A stretch of 64,000 bases of DNA from Symsagittifera roscoffensis (GCF_963678635.1 NC_087063.1:31820599-31884598), one strand, 5' to 3'; positions 22,280 through 33,741 are shown, counted from the stretch's first letter. Notes: generated from the letters alone by a model not told the origin. A program made the numbers and translations.

Positions 22280-24534
22280 GGGGCCCAGCTGAAAGCTGGA
22301 GAGACCTGTTTGATTATTTTAATATTGATTATTTTAAAAATGTTTTAAAGTTTCAGGTTTCTCAAGTCGATAGCGCCCTTCCTACGCAAAAAAAGTGAAA
22401 GAGAAGCTTATGCATTCATTATGCAAATCTGGATGGGTAGTTTTTGAAGAAATCGAACAAGTTTGAAAAAAAAGGCCTAAAAACCGAAAAATTGACTATT
22501 CCTAAGTGTATAGCTCTTCCCCTAGATAAATTAGGGACGAGCCGTTTGTGTAGGGGGGGTTCCTACAACCTGGTCTATCGATTAAACCCTTAATCCCAAA
22601 TCTGGACGGGTAGTTTTTGAGGAAATCGGAAAGATTTGAAAAAAGGCCAAAAAAGTGACTTTTCCTAAGTCTATAGCTCTTCCCCTAGGCAAGTTAAGGA
22701 CCAGCCGCTTGTGCAGGTGAGTTTCCTACACCCTTGTCTATCGATTAAACCCTTAATTCCAAATCTGGATGGGTAGTTTTTGAGGAAATCGATAATTTCC
22801 GAAAAAATAGGCAAAAAAATCAAAAAAGTGACTTTTCCTAAGTCTATAGCTCTTCCCCTAAGCAAATTAGGGACCAGCCGCTTGGGCAGGGGAGTTTCCT
22901 ACAACCTGGTCTATCGATTAAACCCTTAATCCCAAATCTGGATGTGTAGTTTTTGAAGAAATCGAAAAAGTTTGAAAAAATGGCCTAAAAACCGAAAAAT
23001 TGACTATTCCTAAGTGTATAGCTCTTCCCCTAGACAAATTGGGGACAAGCCGTTTGTGTAGGGGGGGTTCCTACAACCTGGTCTATCGATTAAACCCTTA
23101 ATCCCAAATCTGGACGGGTAGTTTTTGAGGAAATCGGAAAGATTTGAAAAAAGGCCAAAAAAGTCAAAAAAGTGACTTTTCCTAAGTCTGTAGCTCTTCC
23201 CTAGGCAAGTTAAGGACCAGCCGCTTGTGCGGGGGAGTTTCCTACAACCTGGTCTATCGATTAAACCCTTAATCCCAAATCTGGATGGTTAGTTTTTGAG
23301 GAAATCGATAATTTCCGAAAAATAGGCAAAAAAATCAAAAAAGTGACTTTTCCTAAGTCTATAGCTCTTCCCCTAAGCAAATTAGGGACCAGCCGCTTGT
23401 GCAGGGGAGTTTCCTACAACCTGGTCTATCGATTAAACCCTTAATCCCAAATCTGGACGGGTAGTTTTTGAGGAAATCGAAAAGATTTGAAAAAAGGCCA
23501 AAAAAGTGACTTTTCCTAAGTCTATAGCTCTTCCCCTAGGCAAGTTAAGGACCAGCCGCTTGTGCAGGTGAGTTTCCTACACCCTTGTCTATCGATTAAA
23601 CCCTTAATTCCAAATCTGGATGGGTAGTTTTTGAGGAAATCGATAATTTCCGAAAAAATAGGCAAAAAAATCAAAAAAGTGACTATTCCTAAGTCTATAG
23701 CTCTTCCCCTAAGCAAATTAGGGACCAGCCGCTTGGGCAGGGGATTTTCCTACAATCTGGTCTATCGATTAAACCCTTAATCCCAAATCTGGATGGGTAG
23801 TTTTTGAAGAAATCGAAAAAGTTTGAAAAAATGGCCTAAAAACCGAAAAATTGACTATTCCTAAGTGTATAGCTCTTCCCCTAGACAAATTGGGGACAAG
23901 CCGTTTGTGTAGGGGGGGTTCCTACAACCTGGTCTATCGATTAAACCCTTAATCCCAAATCTGGACGGGTAGTTTTTGAGGAAATCGGAAAGATTTGAAA
24001 AAAGGCCAAAAAAGTCAAAAAAGTGACTTTTCCTAAGTCTGTAGCTCTTCCCTAGGCAAGTTAAGGACCAGCCGCTTGTGCGGGGGAGTTTCCTACAACC
24101 TGGTCTATCGATTAAACCCTTAATCCCAAATCTGGATGGTTAGTTTTTGAGGAAATCGATAATTTCCGAAAAATAGGCAAAAAAATCAAAAAAGTGACTT
24201 TTCCTAAGTCTAAAGCTCTTCCCCTAAGCAAATTAGGGACCAGCCGCTTGTGCAGGGGAGTTTCCTACAACCTGGTCTATCGATTAAACCCTTAATCCCA
24301 AATCTGGACGGGTAGTTTTTGAGGAAATCGAAAATTTCCGAAAAAATGGGCAATAAGTGAAAAAAGTACCGAGTTGTGAAGCTTTTCTAAGACCGTAGGG
24401 GGTGGGGTAGGGTAAAAATTGCCCGAAATTTCATGCATGCAGGTAGGTGAAACGCTACTGAATCCATTGGTACCACTTTTATGAGAATCTGACGGGTAGT
24501 TTTTTGGGAAAGCGAATTTTTCGAAAAAACGTCT

Positions 24535-24569
<35 letters not shown>

Positions 24570-24642
24570 TAAAAAAAAAAACCAGATCTCATCTGGAAAA
24601 AAAAAAACGTTTTCATAATACCTGTTTAATAAATCAAACAGG
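22280..24642. mobile_element. Satellite-bearing insertion with 5-bp target duplication
   Basis: This 2,363-bp block interrupts a family R repeat and is flanked by AACTA on both sides (22275-22279 and 24643-24647). Its left end contains the hairpin CCAGCT-GAA-AGCTGG, then CCTGTTTGATT at 22305. Its right end is AATCAAACAGG, the reverse complement of that segment, within a hairpin CCTGTTTAATAAATCAAACA plus GG. Between lie the satellite array (22410-24360), a diverged monomer, a run of about 25 A, and a small hairpin CCAGATCTCATCTGG. No coding capacity was found. Terminal hairpins plus internal tandem repeats recall non-autonomous Helitron or Helentron elements, but a target duplication is not expected for those. 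The class is open. Confidence 0.65.
22410..24360. repeat. Satellite array of about 171 bp with 851-bp higher-order repeat
   Basis: Using the phrase TCTATCGATTAAACCCTTAA as a marker, monomers start at 22574, 22737, 22910, 23082, 23253, 23425, 23588, 23761, 23933, 24104 and 24276. The spacings are 163, 173, 172, 171, 172, then again 163, 173, 172, 171, 172. The five-monomer block of 851 bp is therefore repeated exactly, with monomer types recurring in order. One monomer precedes the first block, and a decaying one follows the last. The two 64-residue frames at 22671 and 23522 are 851 bp apart and are products of the repeat. Confidence 0.85.
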
Positions 24643-24890
24643 AACTAATGATTGGCGCTTTTTTGTTAAAATTAACCCAATTTGAGAAAACGATCAATAG
24701 GTAAAATTTTTATTTCGCTGAAAAATCTGAAAATTAAATATAACTTTCGAAACTAGACCTACACTTTTGCAGTTTAACACCTTTTTGCTGTTTGATAGTA
24801 GATTTTGCCTTCCTTTTAACAAATAAATGAGCTAAACTTGAAAAGAAATCAAAATTCAAACCGCTAAAAAGTAAATTTGAGCCTGAACAA
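24643..24890 (+). repeat. Dispersed repeat family R, 3' part
   Basis: Continuation of the copy that starts at 22131, beginning at the right AACTA duplication. Confidence 0.65.
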
Positions 24891-26424
24891 ATTAAGACAT
24901 TTCCAGAGTTTGAGCCTGCACAAATTTGAGCCTAAATAAATTAAGACTTTTCCAGAGTTTCAGTTTACGAATACCTTTTTGAAATGACGTTCGATGTTGT
25001 AAACTGAAATAAAACTTTAGGATAAAAAGATTTTTAATTATTATATGAAAATTGCTGTTATAAACAATTTCATATTGTAATTTTACGAAGCGTATGACAA
25101 TTTGCAGAATATTTTTTCCAAGAAAATCATATTCCAGCAAACAATAAATTGGACAAGATACTATGTATCACAACATGGTGAGATACTTGTTTAACTTTCC
25201 GAACCACATGAGAACGCGAAAAAAATTAGCCAAAATTCGATTTCAATCGGAGTAAAAAGGAAATAAACAACAATTCAAAAAAATTCCGAAGAATAACAGC
25301 CAGAAGACTCTAAAGTACGATTTCAACCGTGAAAAAAAAACTGATTTTTGTTCTCAAGACCGAAAGTGAGAAAAAGCACGAATGCGAAATACCAGTAACA
25401 AATTCAAGTTCCACAAAAAAATACTGTGGAGGATCGGGTGATATGTCATATTGAAGATTTTTCTCGGATTTCACATCAATTAGAAACATAGTCAACAGGA
25501 TGTTGCAAGTGTCCATGCACTCAATGCAATCAAACAAAAAACTGATTGATTCACCTTTGAACTTTTCTCAACTTTCAAGCTTTGAAGAAAATAATAAATC
25601 AAGTAACAGCTCTTTGATTTTTAAGAGCTTTTCAAGATTCATACATTTTTCACACAAAAAGCGCAGCAACACTCCGCATCACTAGCAATTCATCGAAAAC
25701 GTAGAATTGCAAGCTAGCAAAAAAAAACAAACGAGACGGAAACAAATGAAAAGAAAGAAATATGGTAAACTAAGTTTTAGAAAAAAATGTCGAAACTTAG
25801 TAATACCAACAGCATTAAGAAAACATTCAGTTTTTACAGATTAGCCACTAAGCCGAAAATACGTGGACAGACGGCCACTGAGCCGAAAACAAAAAAATGG
25901 CATGAAAAATATTGTCATCAAAAATGAGCGATTAAATTTTAAAACTTGATTTTTTTCACCTCACATGGCCTGAATTGTCTTACTTTTCTTTTTCTTCCAT
26001 TCAAACGACGCCAACTTAGGTCACTAAGCCAACAAAAACATTAGCCAACGCCATTAAGGCCGATATAAACTTATAGCTTTTGAGCGAAAAAAAACAAGCT
26101 AACTATAGTCAGGGGTTACAATTACAAATTAGAGGAATGAATCAACATTTTTAATTACGAGGAGAACTGCTTATTATAAAAGCAAAACCCGTGATGTGGT
26201 AACTTAGCCGACATAACATAAGCAGACAAACAAAATTCCAATCATTCAATTTCTCCCAGAATTAATTTATATCATGCTGAAAAAGCAAGGCCCGCCCCCG
26301 CCGCAGTCACTGTGGCGCAAAGGCAACCCCGATACCTCTAGACCAAGTGTGAAGTAGACTGGAAAATCTTAAGGTTCAATAATTAGCAAGTTCTCAATTT
26401 CTGACAACTTGCAAGGAACGTTTA
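24891..26424. other. Gene-poor stretch with dispersed repeats
   Basis: No gene is recognised. A repeat with GCCACTAAGCCGAAAATACG at 25845 recurs in parts at 16070, 26030, 26200 and 30345. A tRNA-like box A (TTGGTCTAGAGGTA) lies on the minus strand near 26350, next to a GC-rich block at 26290-26340. Frames such as 25310-25537 (minus) lack supporting signals. Confidence 0.35.
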
Positions 26425-26680
26425 CGGTGAAAAAATGTAGTTACCCACTACAAAACACTTTACACTGCTCTCCCAAGTGTAATAAAACTAACTGACTTAG
26501 AAAAATTTAATTCAAGAGGTATTTCTGCATTCCACTGGCATATATGAAAATTATAATCCACTTTTAAAACTAAAATATTTTTATTTTTACACCATTGTTC
26601 TTTCGTGTCCAGAGAGCGTAAATTGCATTCCTTTTAGAAAGTCATTTCGAATTTAACTTGAAATCACACGCGAAACCTCA
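26425..26680 (+). repeat. Dispersed repeat family R, diverged copy
   Basis: Retains TTCCACTGGCATATATGAAA and CCTTTTAGAAAG, at positions matching the family. Confidence 0.4.
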
Positions 26681-26729
26681 AAAATAAAAGTTCGCACTAT
26701 GCCTTTCTGAGACTAAGCAGTAAGGAACC

Positions 26730-26910
26730 GAAGAAACATTTAAGGAAGGAAGGCAGCAAGGAAGGCAAAAGAAAAACAAAAATATACAAAAGAGCTAGCT
26801 GGAAAATTTACAAATTCTAAGCTGGAAAATCTAAGCAGTAAGGAAGGTAAAAGAAAAACAAAAATATACAAAAGAGTAATCTGGAAAATTTACAACTTAG
26901 CTGGAAAAAT
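26730..26910. repeat. Imperfect tandem repeat, about 90-bp unit
   Basis: AAGGAAGG followed by AAAGAAAAACAAAAATATAC, AAAAGAG and CTGGAAAATTTACAA occurs twice in succession (about 26755 and 26842), with extra partial AAGGAAGGC units at the left. Confidence 0.55.
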
Positions 26911-27184
26911 CAGACAACTTAAGAAAAATGACAAGTAAAACAAAACAAAATAAATTCTATTTGTTATAAGTACAATTCCAGGCCAGAATCAAATCCGGGA
27001 ATTTTGTCGACCAAAACATGTGCAAAAACTCTGCTAGCAAGGAGCTAAATAAGCATCTGAAACTTCATGAGCTCAGGAAGTAAATTGATCAAATATGTGA
27101 ACACATTTAACAACAGAAAAAAATTGAACAATTTTATCATGAGTTTCACTATATTGCTATTAACACAATTATAGTTAGATATAC

Positions 27185-27400
27185 TTGGTGGTGTAGTAAT
27201 TAGCAGTAATTTGAGAACACTGGATCAATAGAAAAAAATTATTTCGCTGAGAAATCTGATAATTGAATTCCATTTTCAAAATAAGAAGTCGATCACGTTT
27301 TTTTTTGTGATCGTTACATTTTGTGGAGATTGCCTTCCTTTTAACAATGAAAATGAAGTGAACCTAAAAGGAAATCGATAGTCAAACCATGAAAAAAATG
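27185..27400 (+). repeat. Dispersed repeat family R copy
   Basis: Contains ACTGGATCAATAG, AAGTCGATCACGTTTTT and GCCTTCCTTTTAACAATG in family order. Confidence 0.5.
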
Positions 27401-27544
27401 ACTTTTTTCTGAAAAAAAAAAAACACAAAATCACCAGAATCTAAGCAAGAATACTTACTAAATTCATTACTCTAAAAAAAGGCAAAAGACAAGGGGAAAA
27501 TTGATTGATTTAAATAAAATTTCAATTTTAGAACTTCAAAAAAA

Positions 27545-27830
27545 TATAGCCAACAGACAGTTTGCACAGAGCCCATGAACGCAAAGGTAACAAAAATTAC
27601 TGACTTGTTTTTTGACTTTCGAGCTTCAAATCAAAAAATGTATGGCTTTGAAACTTTTCGCAGTTCAGAACAATTTATGATCGACACTTTTTTTGATAAG
27701 TTACACAATTAGAAAAAAACTGGTTCAAAAGGTAAATTTTTTATTCTGCTGGGAAATCTGAAAATTCACATCCCTTGTCGAAACTAGAAACTCGTTTTAT
27801 ATAGACTTTTTCCTGTTCAATAGTTTCAAC
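27545..27830 (+). repeat. Dispersed repeat family R copy
   Basis: Contains the head ATAGCCAACAGACAGTT and the uninterrupted junction AGAACAATTTATGATCG, which serves as the empty site for the satellite insertion. Confidence 0.55.
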
Positions 27831-28238
27831 AACAATATTGAACTTCAAACCGAGTTTCATCAAAAAAATCGAGTTTCAGTTTTATAGGCGTACGTAAGCC
27901 TAGTTGAGTTTTTTTGTTAAAGCAAATTCATATTGAACTTAAAATAAGAAGTTCAATAAATTAGTTTTGTGACGATGTAACATATTTCGAAGATTTCAGA
28001 AAAACGTAACGATAATCGAACATGCATCACGTGATTATCAGTCAGATAAAAAAAGGTTATGCATCACATTCACCGGATCTTATCAGTCAGTTAAAAACAT
28101 TCAAAATTTTTTGAAGGCCGCTTCATCACATTTCAAGTGCTAGATCTTTGTAATGCAAAAATCGGCTTTTCAGGCATTCACAACTTAAACCATCACCAGA
28201 CTTTTTTAGATGGTATACATGTGAAAACATAATCTTAC

Positions 28239-30122
28239 ATTTTTCAGCTCCTCTTCTGCAAATCCTAACTCTATGTCACATCCGGCGTGACAGCTGTCCA
28301 AGTCCTTTTTATTCTTCTCGCAGGCTAAAATGATGAATAGCTGTCAACGGCTCATCAAATTAAAATTCCAAACATCAAAAAAAATACTTTCACTCATCCA
28401 TTTAAACATATTCGTTTGAAGATTTAAGTTGAACATTTTGTTCGATTTCTCTCTCAATGCATAATTAGGAAAATATTAACATCGTTTTCTAGAATGACAG
28501 GTGCTTTAGCCTAAATGTCTTACTTGAATAACAGCTTGTTTTAGCTGACTCCTTTCCAACTTCATCGTTCACCTCCGTAAGGCCAATGGCACTCAGAAAT
28601 CCACATCCAGCACAGCAAGACTCACACTTCACTTTAGAACCCTAAAACGCAATTATAGTTAATGACAAATTGTTGGCTATATCGGAGAGCTTGCGCAGTT
28701 TAATCGGTCAACCTATAGCATTTTAGGTTAATTAGTTTTTAGAAACCGTTTTTACGTGTGAAAGTTAGTAATAAGATGAAATTCGACGTCAAAATGAGCA
28801 GTTTTAGGTTGTTTTAGATTCGTTGAAAAAAAAAGATATTGCCACAATTTGGCATTAACTATAAATAGGAACCAGATGCAGTGCAAGTGGCACAGAATGT
28901 TGACCACGGTTACGTTTGCAATTGAAAAATTCTATATTTCTCTTAGGCAAGGGACGAGATCGAATGAGAAAAGCTGCGAAGTTATCTATGAATAGCTCAA
29001 GACTGTTCAAAAAAACAGTAAGCTGCAGTCACAGGACAAAAATAGCCAACTTTCAATTTCTTCACGTTTTTGGTGATTTCGCTGCAACAACTCAAGATAG
29101 TGATAAAACTTTGACATCTGATGAAGTAAATTATTTAACACAATCTAACCTGATCAAAAATAGGACAATTAAAGTTGAAAAATTCGACCCGCTTATGCGT
29201 ACGTGATTTATCAACAGCCACTACACTTGTCTCGCCAGCCGTGATTGAATGGCTAAAAAACCTTTCAACTACATTTTTTTTTTGAATTTTTGATCAGTCT
29301 AGATTCTTTAAAATAGTTTTATCTATCACATGCCAACGTTTCTTCAATGTACCTTGAAAAAGAAATTAACAAAAACGTGAAGAGTTTTTAGTTCATTTTT
29401 CTGCATCAAAAAGTTGCGACTTCTATGTCCTGTAACAGAAGATTGACCGCAAGGCTCATTAAACAACTCTGAATAACCTTCAAAAACCAGACTTGGATAG
29501 AAAACTGAGCTGGTATAAAAATAAAAATTCTACACAGAGGCAAACACTAGCAATAAATCTCCAAGAAGTAGCATTAAAAGGAAAAGAGAAAGTCAAGAAA
29601 AATATTAATGAGTGACGAACCACATGTTGAAATCGTTTTTGAGTTTTATAACACCAACTGGCATGCGCTTTGGTCTTGACTCTTCTTATCATGGCAAATT
29701 TTTCAAGGTAAGAATTACAAACCGCGGCAAAACCAATTACGACTTGGGCTCTTTCCATAAAATTCGCCTCCCAACAAATATTTCGACCAGCAAACATTAT
29801 AACTCAAACACTAAAAAAACTGCTGGACCTTCGCTATAATCTTTTGGAACAAGTATAAGCTACGATGTTAAAGAGTCTCAGTTTGAAAAAGTTCTGGCTA
29901 CTGAACTCTGATATGTAGTCAACTAATGTACTCTCGGAAACATAATCGGATTATAATCATATAAACCAGTTATTTTGTACTTACATCATCTTTGCCAGAA
30001 AACTGACTGTAGCATTGCTTTGCACATTTGTTAGGGCTAGGATGAACCTCTTTGTAGGTTGACATCTCCGCCGCCATAAGTCCGGCAATGAGAATTGCGA
30101 TACATGCCAATTTAAGCATCAT
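28239..30122 (-). CDS. Secreted CX3C cysteine-rich protein, at least 3 exons
   Basis: Exons, read on the minus strand, are 30122-29985, 28641-28524 and 28324-28239. They have clean GTAAGT or GTAAGA donors and TTTTAG acceptors, in compatible phases (0, 1, 0). The first 114 residues begin with a signal peptide (MMLKLACIAILIAGLMAA). The mature part has ten cysteines, at about 33, 37, 52, 55, 56, 59, 83, 87, 97 and 101. They recur as CxxxC pairs (CAKQC, CESCC/CAGC, CYSTC, CHAGC), a spacing typical of helical hairpin disulfide folds. The third exon ends at AAAAAT with a GTAAGA donor. A further exon is likely, but I could not find it. If unspliced, the frame would stop 12 codons later. No family is recognised. 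Secretion is inferred from the signal peptide. A GCTGTGCAAGT-like repeat lies in intron 1 near 28865. Confidence 0.6.
28860..28985 (+). repeat. GCTGTGCAAGT-family repeat in intron 1 of the cysteine-rich gene
   Basis: AGTGCAAGTGGCACAGAATG matches the corresponding block at 15080. AGCTGCGAAG near 28972 matches the hairpin half. Confidence 0.4.
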
Positions 30123-30640
30123 TTTGATATTTTCTGAAATACATAATATCTGAGAGCATCCTCCGGTTTTGAATTAGTGTACGATCTATCAAGATTAGAT
30201 TGTTAAAGATCAATCACACAAACTCAAAGCGGAACTTCAAACCACTTGCGAAACAACTTAAGTGTAGAATTGCAAGATAGCGATTAGAAAATGAGTTAAA
30301 AAGTTTTTGACAAAGAAAATTTAAATTCAGAGAAACAATTCACCGATCAGCCACTAAAACTACAATACGTGAGTAGATGTCCATCAAGTAGAAAACAAAA
30401 AAAGGCCATGAGCATTTGTTGTCATATGAAAATTTGAGCTTGAAGTTCTGCACCACAAGCGACCTTAAGTATAAACACATTAAACAATCATTACTCTCCA
30501 AACGAAACAAACTAGGTTGAATGAGGCAATAATATATAAGCCGGAACCATTTAAGCTGAACAAAAGAAATAAACAAAGTTAGGGTTCGTACATTTGCAAA
30601 TAACAAAACTAATTTAAGATGAAAGCTGCTCACAGCTCAA
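30123..30640. other. Upstream region of the cysteine-rich protein gene
   Basis: No coding exon is recognised. It contains a diverged GCCACTAAG-type repeat near 30345. The promoter of the minus-strand gene should lie within it, but I cannot point to a TATA box with confidence. Confidence 0.3.
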
Positions 30641-30689
30641 GAAAAACACGTTACGTTGCAAATGAACGGACACAACCCAAGCAGATAGC

Positions 30690-30805
30690 TGAAAGCCCTG
30701 GAAAACAAGGTTTGGCCGGGATTGGAACCCAGTTCATTACAGAAAAACAACAAGGTTCGGCCGCGACTGGAACCCTAGATATTAGTGTGCAAAGTCAACC
30801 GCGTT
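30690..30805 (-). repeat. tRNA-derived repeat, two box B-like sites
   Basis: Two box B-like sequences, GGTTCCAGTCGCGGCC and GGGTTCCAATCCCGGCC on the minus strand, lie about 55 bp apart, each next to CAAGGTT or AACCTTG. A TTGACTTTGCAC stretch upstream resembles a tRNA anticodon region. Likely a SINE that lost its box A. Confidence 0.35.
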
Positions 30806-30974
30806 AACTCTAAAGAATTATTTCAGCCGAACAGTTTCAGCCTTGTTACCAAACAATTTAGGATCTTCAGACAGTTTACACAGCATCCAGAGACTTGTCG
30901 ATCCAGAGATTACTTCCTCGATTATTGCACTAAACGAACATGCAGAACAATTTAGGCAGAACAATTTAGTGAGA

Positions 30975-32100
30975 GGAAGAATCTGAGACAGCGTGATTAT
31001 AAAAATTGAAAAAGACAAAGAATTACTCGCCATGAAAAAGGACGAGATTAGCGAAGCGCTGTATACTAGGTTGAGATCAACGGGGGCGCAGCCGGCTATG
31101 CTGTATGGTTTGGCAAAAGAACACAAACAAGGCACACCACTTCGTCCCGTCCTTTCTTTACCTGGTAGCTCATATGACCACCTAAATAAAACATCATCAA
31201 AATAGTTTGATAAAATTGAGGGGCTAACAAAGAAACGAACACTCAAATGTACAGAGATCTTGGAGAAAACAGAATTGCACTCTGATGAGAGTATAATCTC
31301 CCTTGATATGAAGAGTTTATACACTAATGTCCCGCTCAAGTAAGCTGTTGAAATAGCCCTGAGGAGATTATATGAGCAAACCGATCCTCCGGAAATATCT
31401 CGCAAAATTTTGAAAAAATTACTAAATTTGGCAATGAGTAAAGTACACTTCAAATGCAATGGTTTGTGGTATGTACAAAAGACGGTTTAGCAACTGGCAC
31501 CTCCCTTGCAGTAATACCGGCAAATTTGTGTCTCAAAGAATACGAACCTGCTTTAATGAGAGAAGTACCAACATTGACTGTGCTAAATGAGGATATCAAG
31601 GAGTTCTGCCCTGGATGTCAGAAAAAGGTGACAAACTGAATTGAAGGGGTAGAATTCGAAGCTTACTTGAATTGGTATCAATTATTGTGCTAACATATCA
31701 GAATCTAAATACGCAGACATCGCTGAAACAGTATGGTATTGCAGGACTTGCAAAAAAACAACAAGCAGATCGGACTGAGAATGGTGTTGAAGTTTTTCAA
31801 ACATATGTGGACGACATAGTTAGAAAAGTCAAGGTTGATCCTCGGGTAGTCCTCAAGGCTGCAAATAAATTGCATCCAAATTTGCAGTTCACCACAAAAG
31901 AACTTGATAATAACGGTTATTTGGCCTTTTTGGATTTAAATGTCAACGTGGATTCAGGGAAAAAGGTCACATGTGGTTAGTACCAAAAAACCACTGATGC
32001 CGGCACCATTCTGAGTTTGAGAGTTTGCGCACCTTATCAATACAAAAGAAACGTTATTGAAGGGACGGTCCATTGAATTTTCAGAAGTAACTCAACATGG
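30975..32100 (+). pseudogene. Penelope-like element reverse transcriptase, degraded
   Basis: The frame is broken by stops and frameshifts but the RT motif series is clear. It includes YGLAKEHKQGTPLRPVLS, then SLDMKSLYTNVPL (motif A) and QKDGLATGTSLAVIPANL (motif B). After these come TYVDDI (motif C, the catalytic DD), FLDLNVNVDSGKKVT and YQKTTDAGT. The combination of 'S-D-SLYTNVPL' with 'YVDDI' and the KPTDT-like tail is typical of Penelope-like elements. A GIY-YIG endonuclease is not seen. The element is probably truncated on both sides and not active. The minus-strand frame over the same stretch (30818-31459) is a shadow. Confidence 0.75.
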
Positions 32101-32374
32101 GAAAATTTTGACCGGCAATGGAAAAAAATGAGGAACAATGGATTGAAATTCAATATCCGAATAATTGGTCGGACAGATTAGTGTTTGAAACTTTTAACAA
32201 GATCATTGAGGGAAAGAAAAATTTAGAGAAGGCAGCATCAGAACCGAGAAATGATAAATAATTGAAAGAATCACACACCGATATTTATTAATTAATTACA
32301 GTTGTTTAAATTTGATTGGTCGAAAAATTCTCGGTTTTTCAGATCTTTGATCGTTTTGTAAATTTTATAAGAAA

Positions 32375-32430
32375 CTTATTATCCTGATGATGCACAAAAT
32401 GTGCGAAAATGTTTGAATGAACACTTTGAA
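32375..32430 (+). ncRNA. Hammerhead ribozyme-like motif in the Penelope-like 3' region
   Basis: The conserved core CTGATGA (32384-32390) is followed by a stem-loop (GCACA-AAA-TGTGC, 32392-32404) and then GAAA (32405-32408). That is the order found in hammerhead ribozymes, which Penelope-like elements are known to carry. One extra T lies between CTGATGA and the stem. A following imperfect stem III (AATGTTT with GAACACT) can be drawn, while stem I is weak. It is either a decayed ribozyme or a chance match. The position directly behind a Penelope-like RT favours the former. Confidence 0.4.
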
Positions 32431-32529
32431 ATTCCTAGCACTAAATGAAGTGTGAGCTATTTGGGTTTTTCAGTTTTTTACACCCATGATGAGGATGATG
32501 ACGATGAAAGAAATAATTGCATTAAAAAA

Positions 32530-33741
32530 TTAATGCAAAATCAAAAAAAAAAATAAGCAAGGCAAGATCGACCGTTTGAACGGCTGCAATTCAAGAAACC
32601 ATGAACAAGAGTTCATTTCATCAAACAATGACACAGTTCCCTCTGAAAGAGGTTCGTTGACTGTTCTCTTGAAATACTCGAGGGGAGCGAAGATGTCTAC
32701 ACCAAATCGTAACAATTCGTTGACGGATTTCTCAACGCAAAGAAAGAAGAACTTCTCGGTCTGCCACTTCCTTGCTGTTTGAATTGTGGAGAGGGTGGTG
32801 GTCTTCCGGCTGGTGGTCACCTTAAAAAAAATACGCATAAAATGGCAGCTCTGTAAGACCATGTGACATTTTGTAGAACAGTGAAACATCGATGAAAATA
32901 AGACGGTAACAGATAGGCAGAGTTTTCATGAGAAAAAACTGGTCTTTATAGGGCATTGAACCGATAACCCTTTTCAGACACTTTCGATTGAAATTTTCAA
33001 GATTTCGGATATAACATAATGAAGGAAACCAAACAGGGGATGCATAACAAATGATACTCTTGATACACATGTTAACAAACATGGGCTTGGTGGGTTGAGA
33101 GACAGTGAAAAGAAAATTGCGTTTAATAAAATGAGACTGCACTTTTCGTGATTGACCGATAAATCATTTGCAGTACACCATTTTGTAAAAGAAGCAATAT
33201 CAAGCTGTAGAAAAGTAATACCAGTAGTAAACAACTTGGAATCATCAGCGAGCAAATAACATCTGGAAAACTCTATACACTCTGGCAGATCATTGATAAA
33301 AAGAAGAAAAAGAAGCTGCCTTGAGGAACGCCACTAGTAACAGGACGAGGATTGGAAATCTGCGCGTTTATACGAGCACACTGTGCTCGGTTACAGAGAT
33401 ACAACGAAAAAAGTAACAAGAAATCATGATCGAAACCATAGATTGATAGCTTGTTTGGAATGATATCATGACGAACAGAATCAAAGGCTCTACTAAAGTC
33501 AAAACAAACAGCAGCAGAAGGAACGTTGAAATCACTAGTGTGGTTTACTTCATCATGAAATGATAGCAACTGTGTTACAGTTGTTCGTTGTTTTCTGAAA
33601 CCATGATGAGAGTTTGACAAATTTTTTTCGAATGTTAGGATATATATGGTTCAAGAGAACTTTATCAAATTGTAAACCAAGAGGGTGTAAGATACTGATA
33701 GACATATAGTTTGTAAAATCATTAGCAGACCCAGACTTCAA
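32530..33741 (-). pseudogene. LINE reverse transcriptase and C-terminal domain
   Basis: RT motifs, in order, are HHGFRKQRTTVTQLLSFHDE, CFDFSRAFDSVRHDII (motif A) and RPVTSGVPQGS (motif B). They continue with CYLLADDSKLF (motif C, catalytic DD), then WCTANDLSVNHEKC and PTKPMFVNMCIKSIICYASP. The tail (FFFLCVEKSVNELL, APLEYFKRTVNE) matches the 'FF..R....WN.LP..V....S...FK' terminal segment of CR1-type ORF2. The frame shifts at least three times. Confidence 0.75.

Noticed and set aside
22671-22865. 64-residue minus-strand frame and its twin at 23522-23716
   Set aside because: Both lie in the satellite, exactly one higher-order unit apart, and reflect the repeat only.
22280-24642. CRISPR-like array
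   Set aside because: Units of about 171 bp are contiguous satellite monomers with no short repeat-and-unique-spacer structure, and the genome is animal.
30818-31459. 213-residue minus-strand frame, the longest near 31 kb
   Set aside because: The plus strand carries a clear Penelope-like RT motif series over the same bases, and the minus-strand translation has no domain.
32820-32890. Reading 32560-32820 (minus) as an orphan host exon behind an AAG acceptor
   Set aside because: The translation continues the LINE ORF2 and matches its usual C-terminal FF...FK segment, so it belongs to the LINE.
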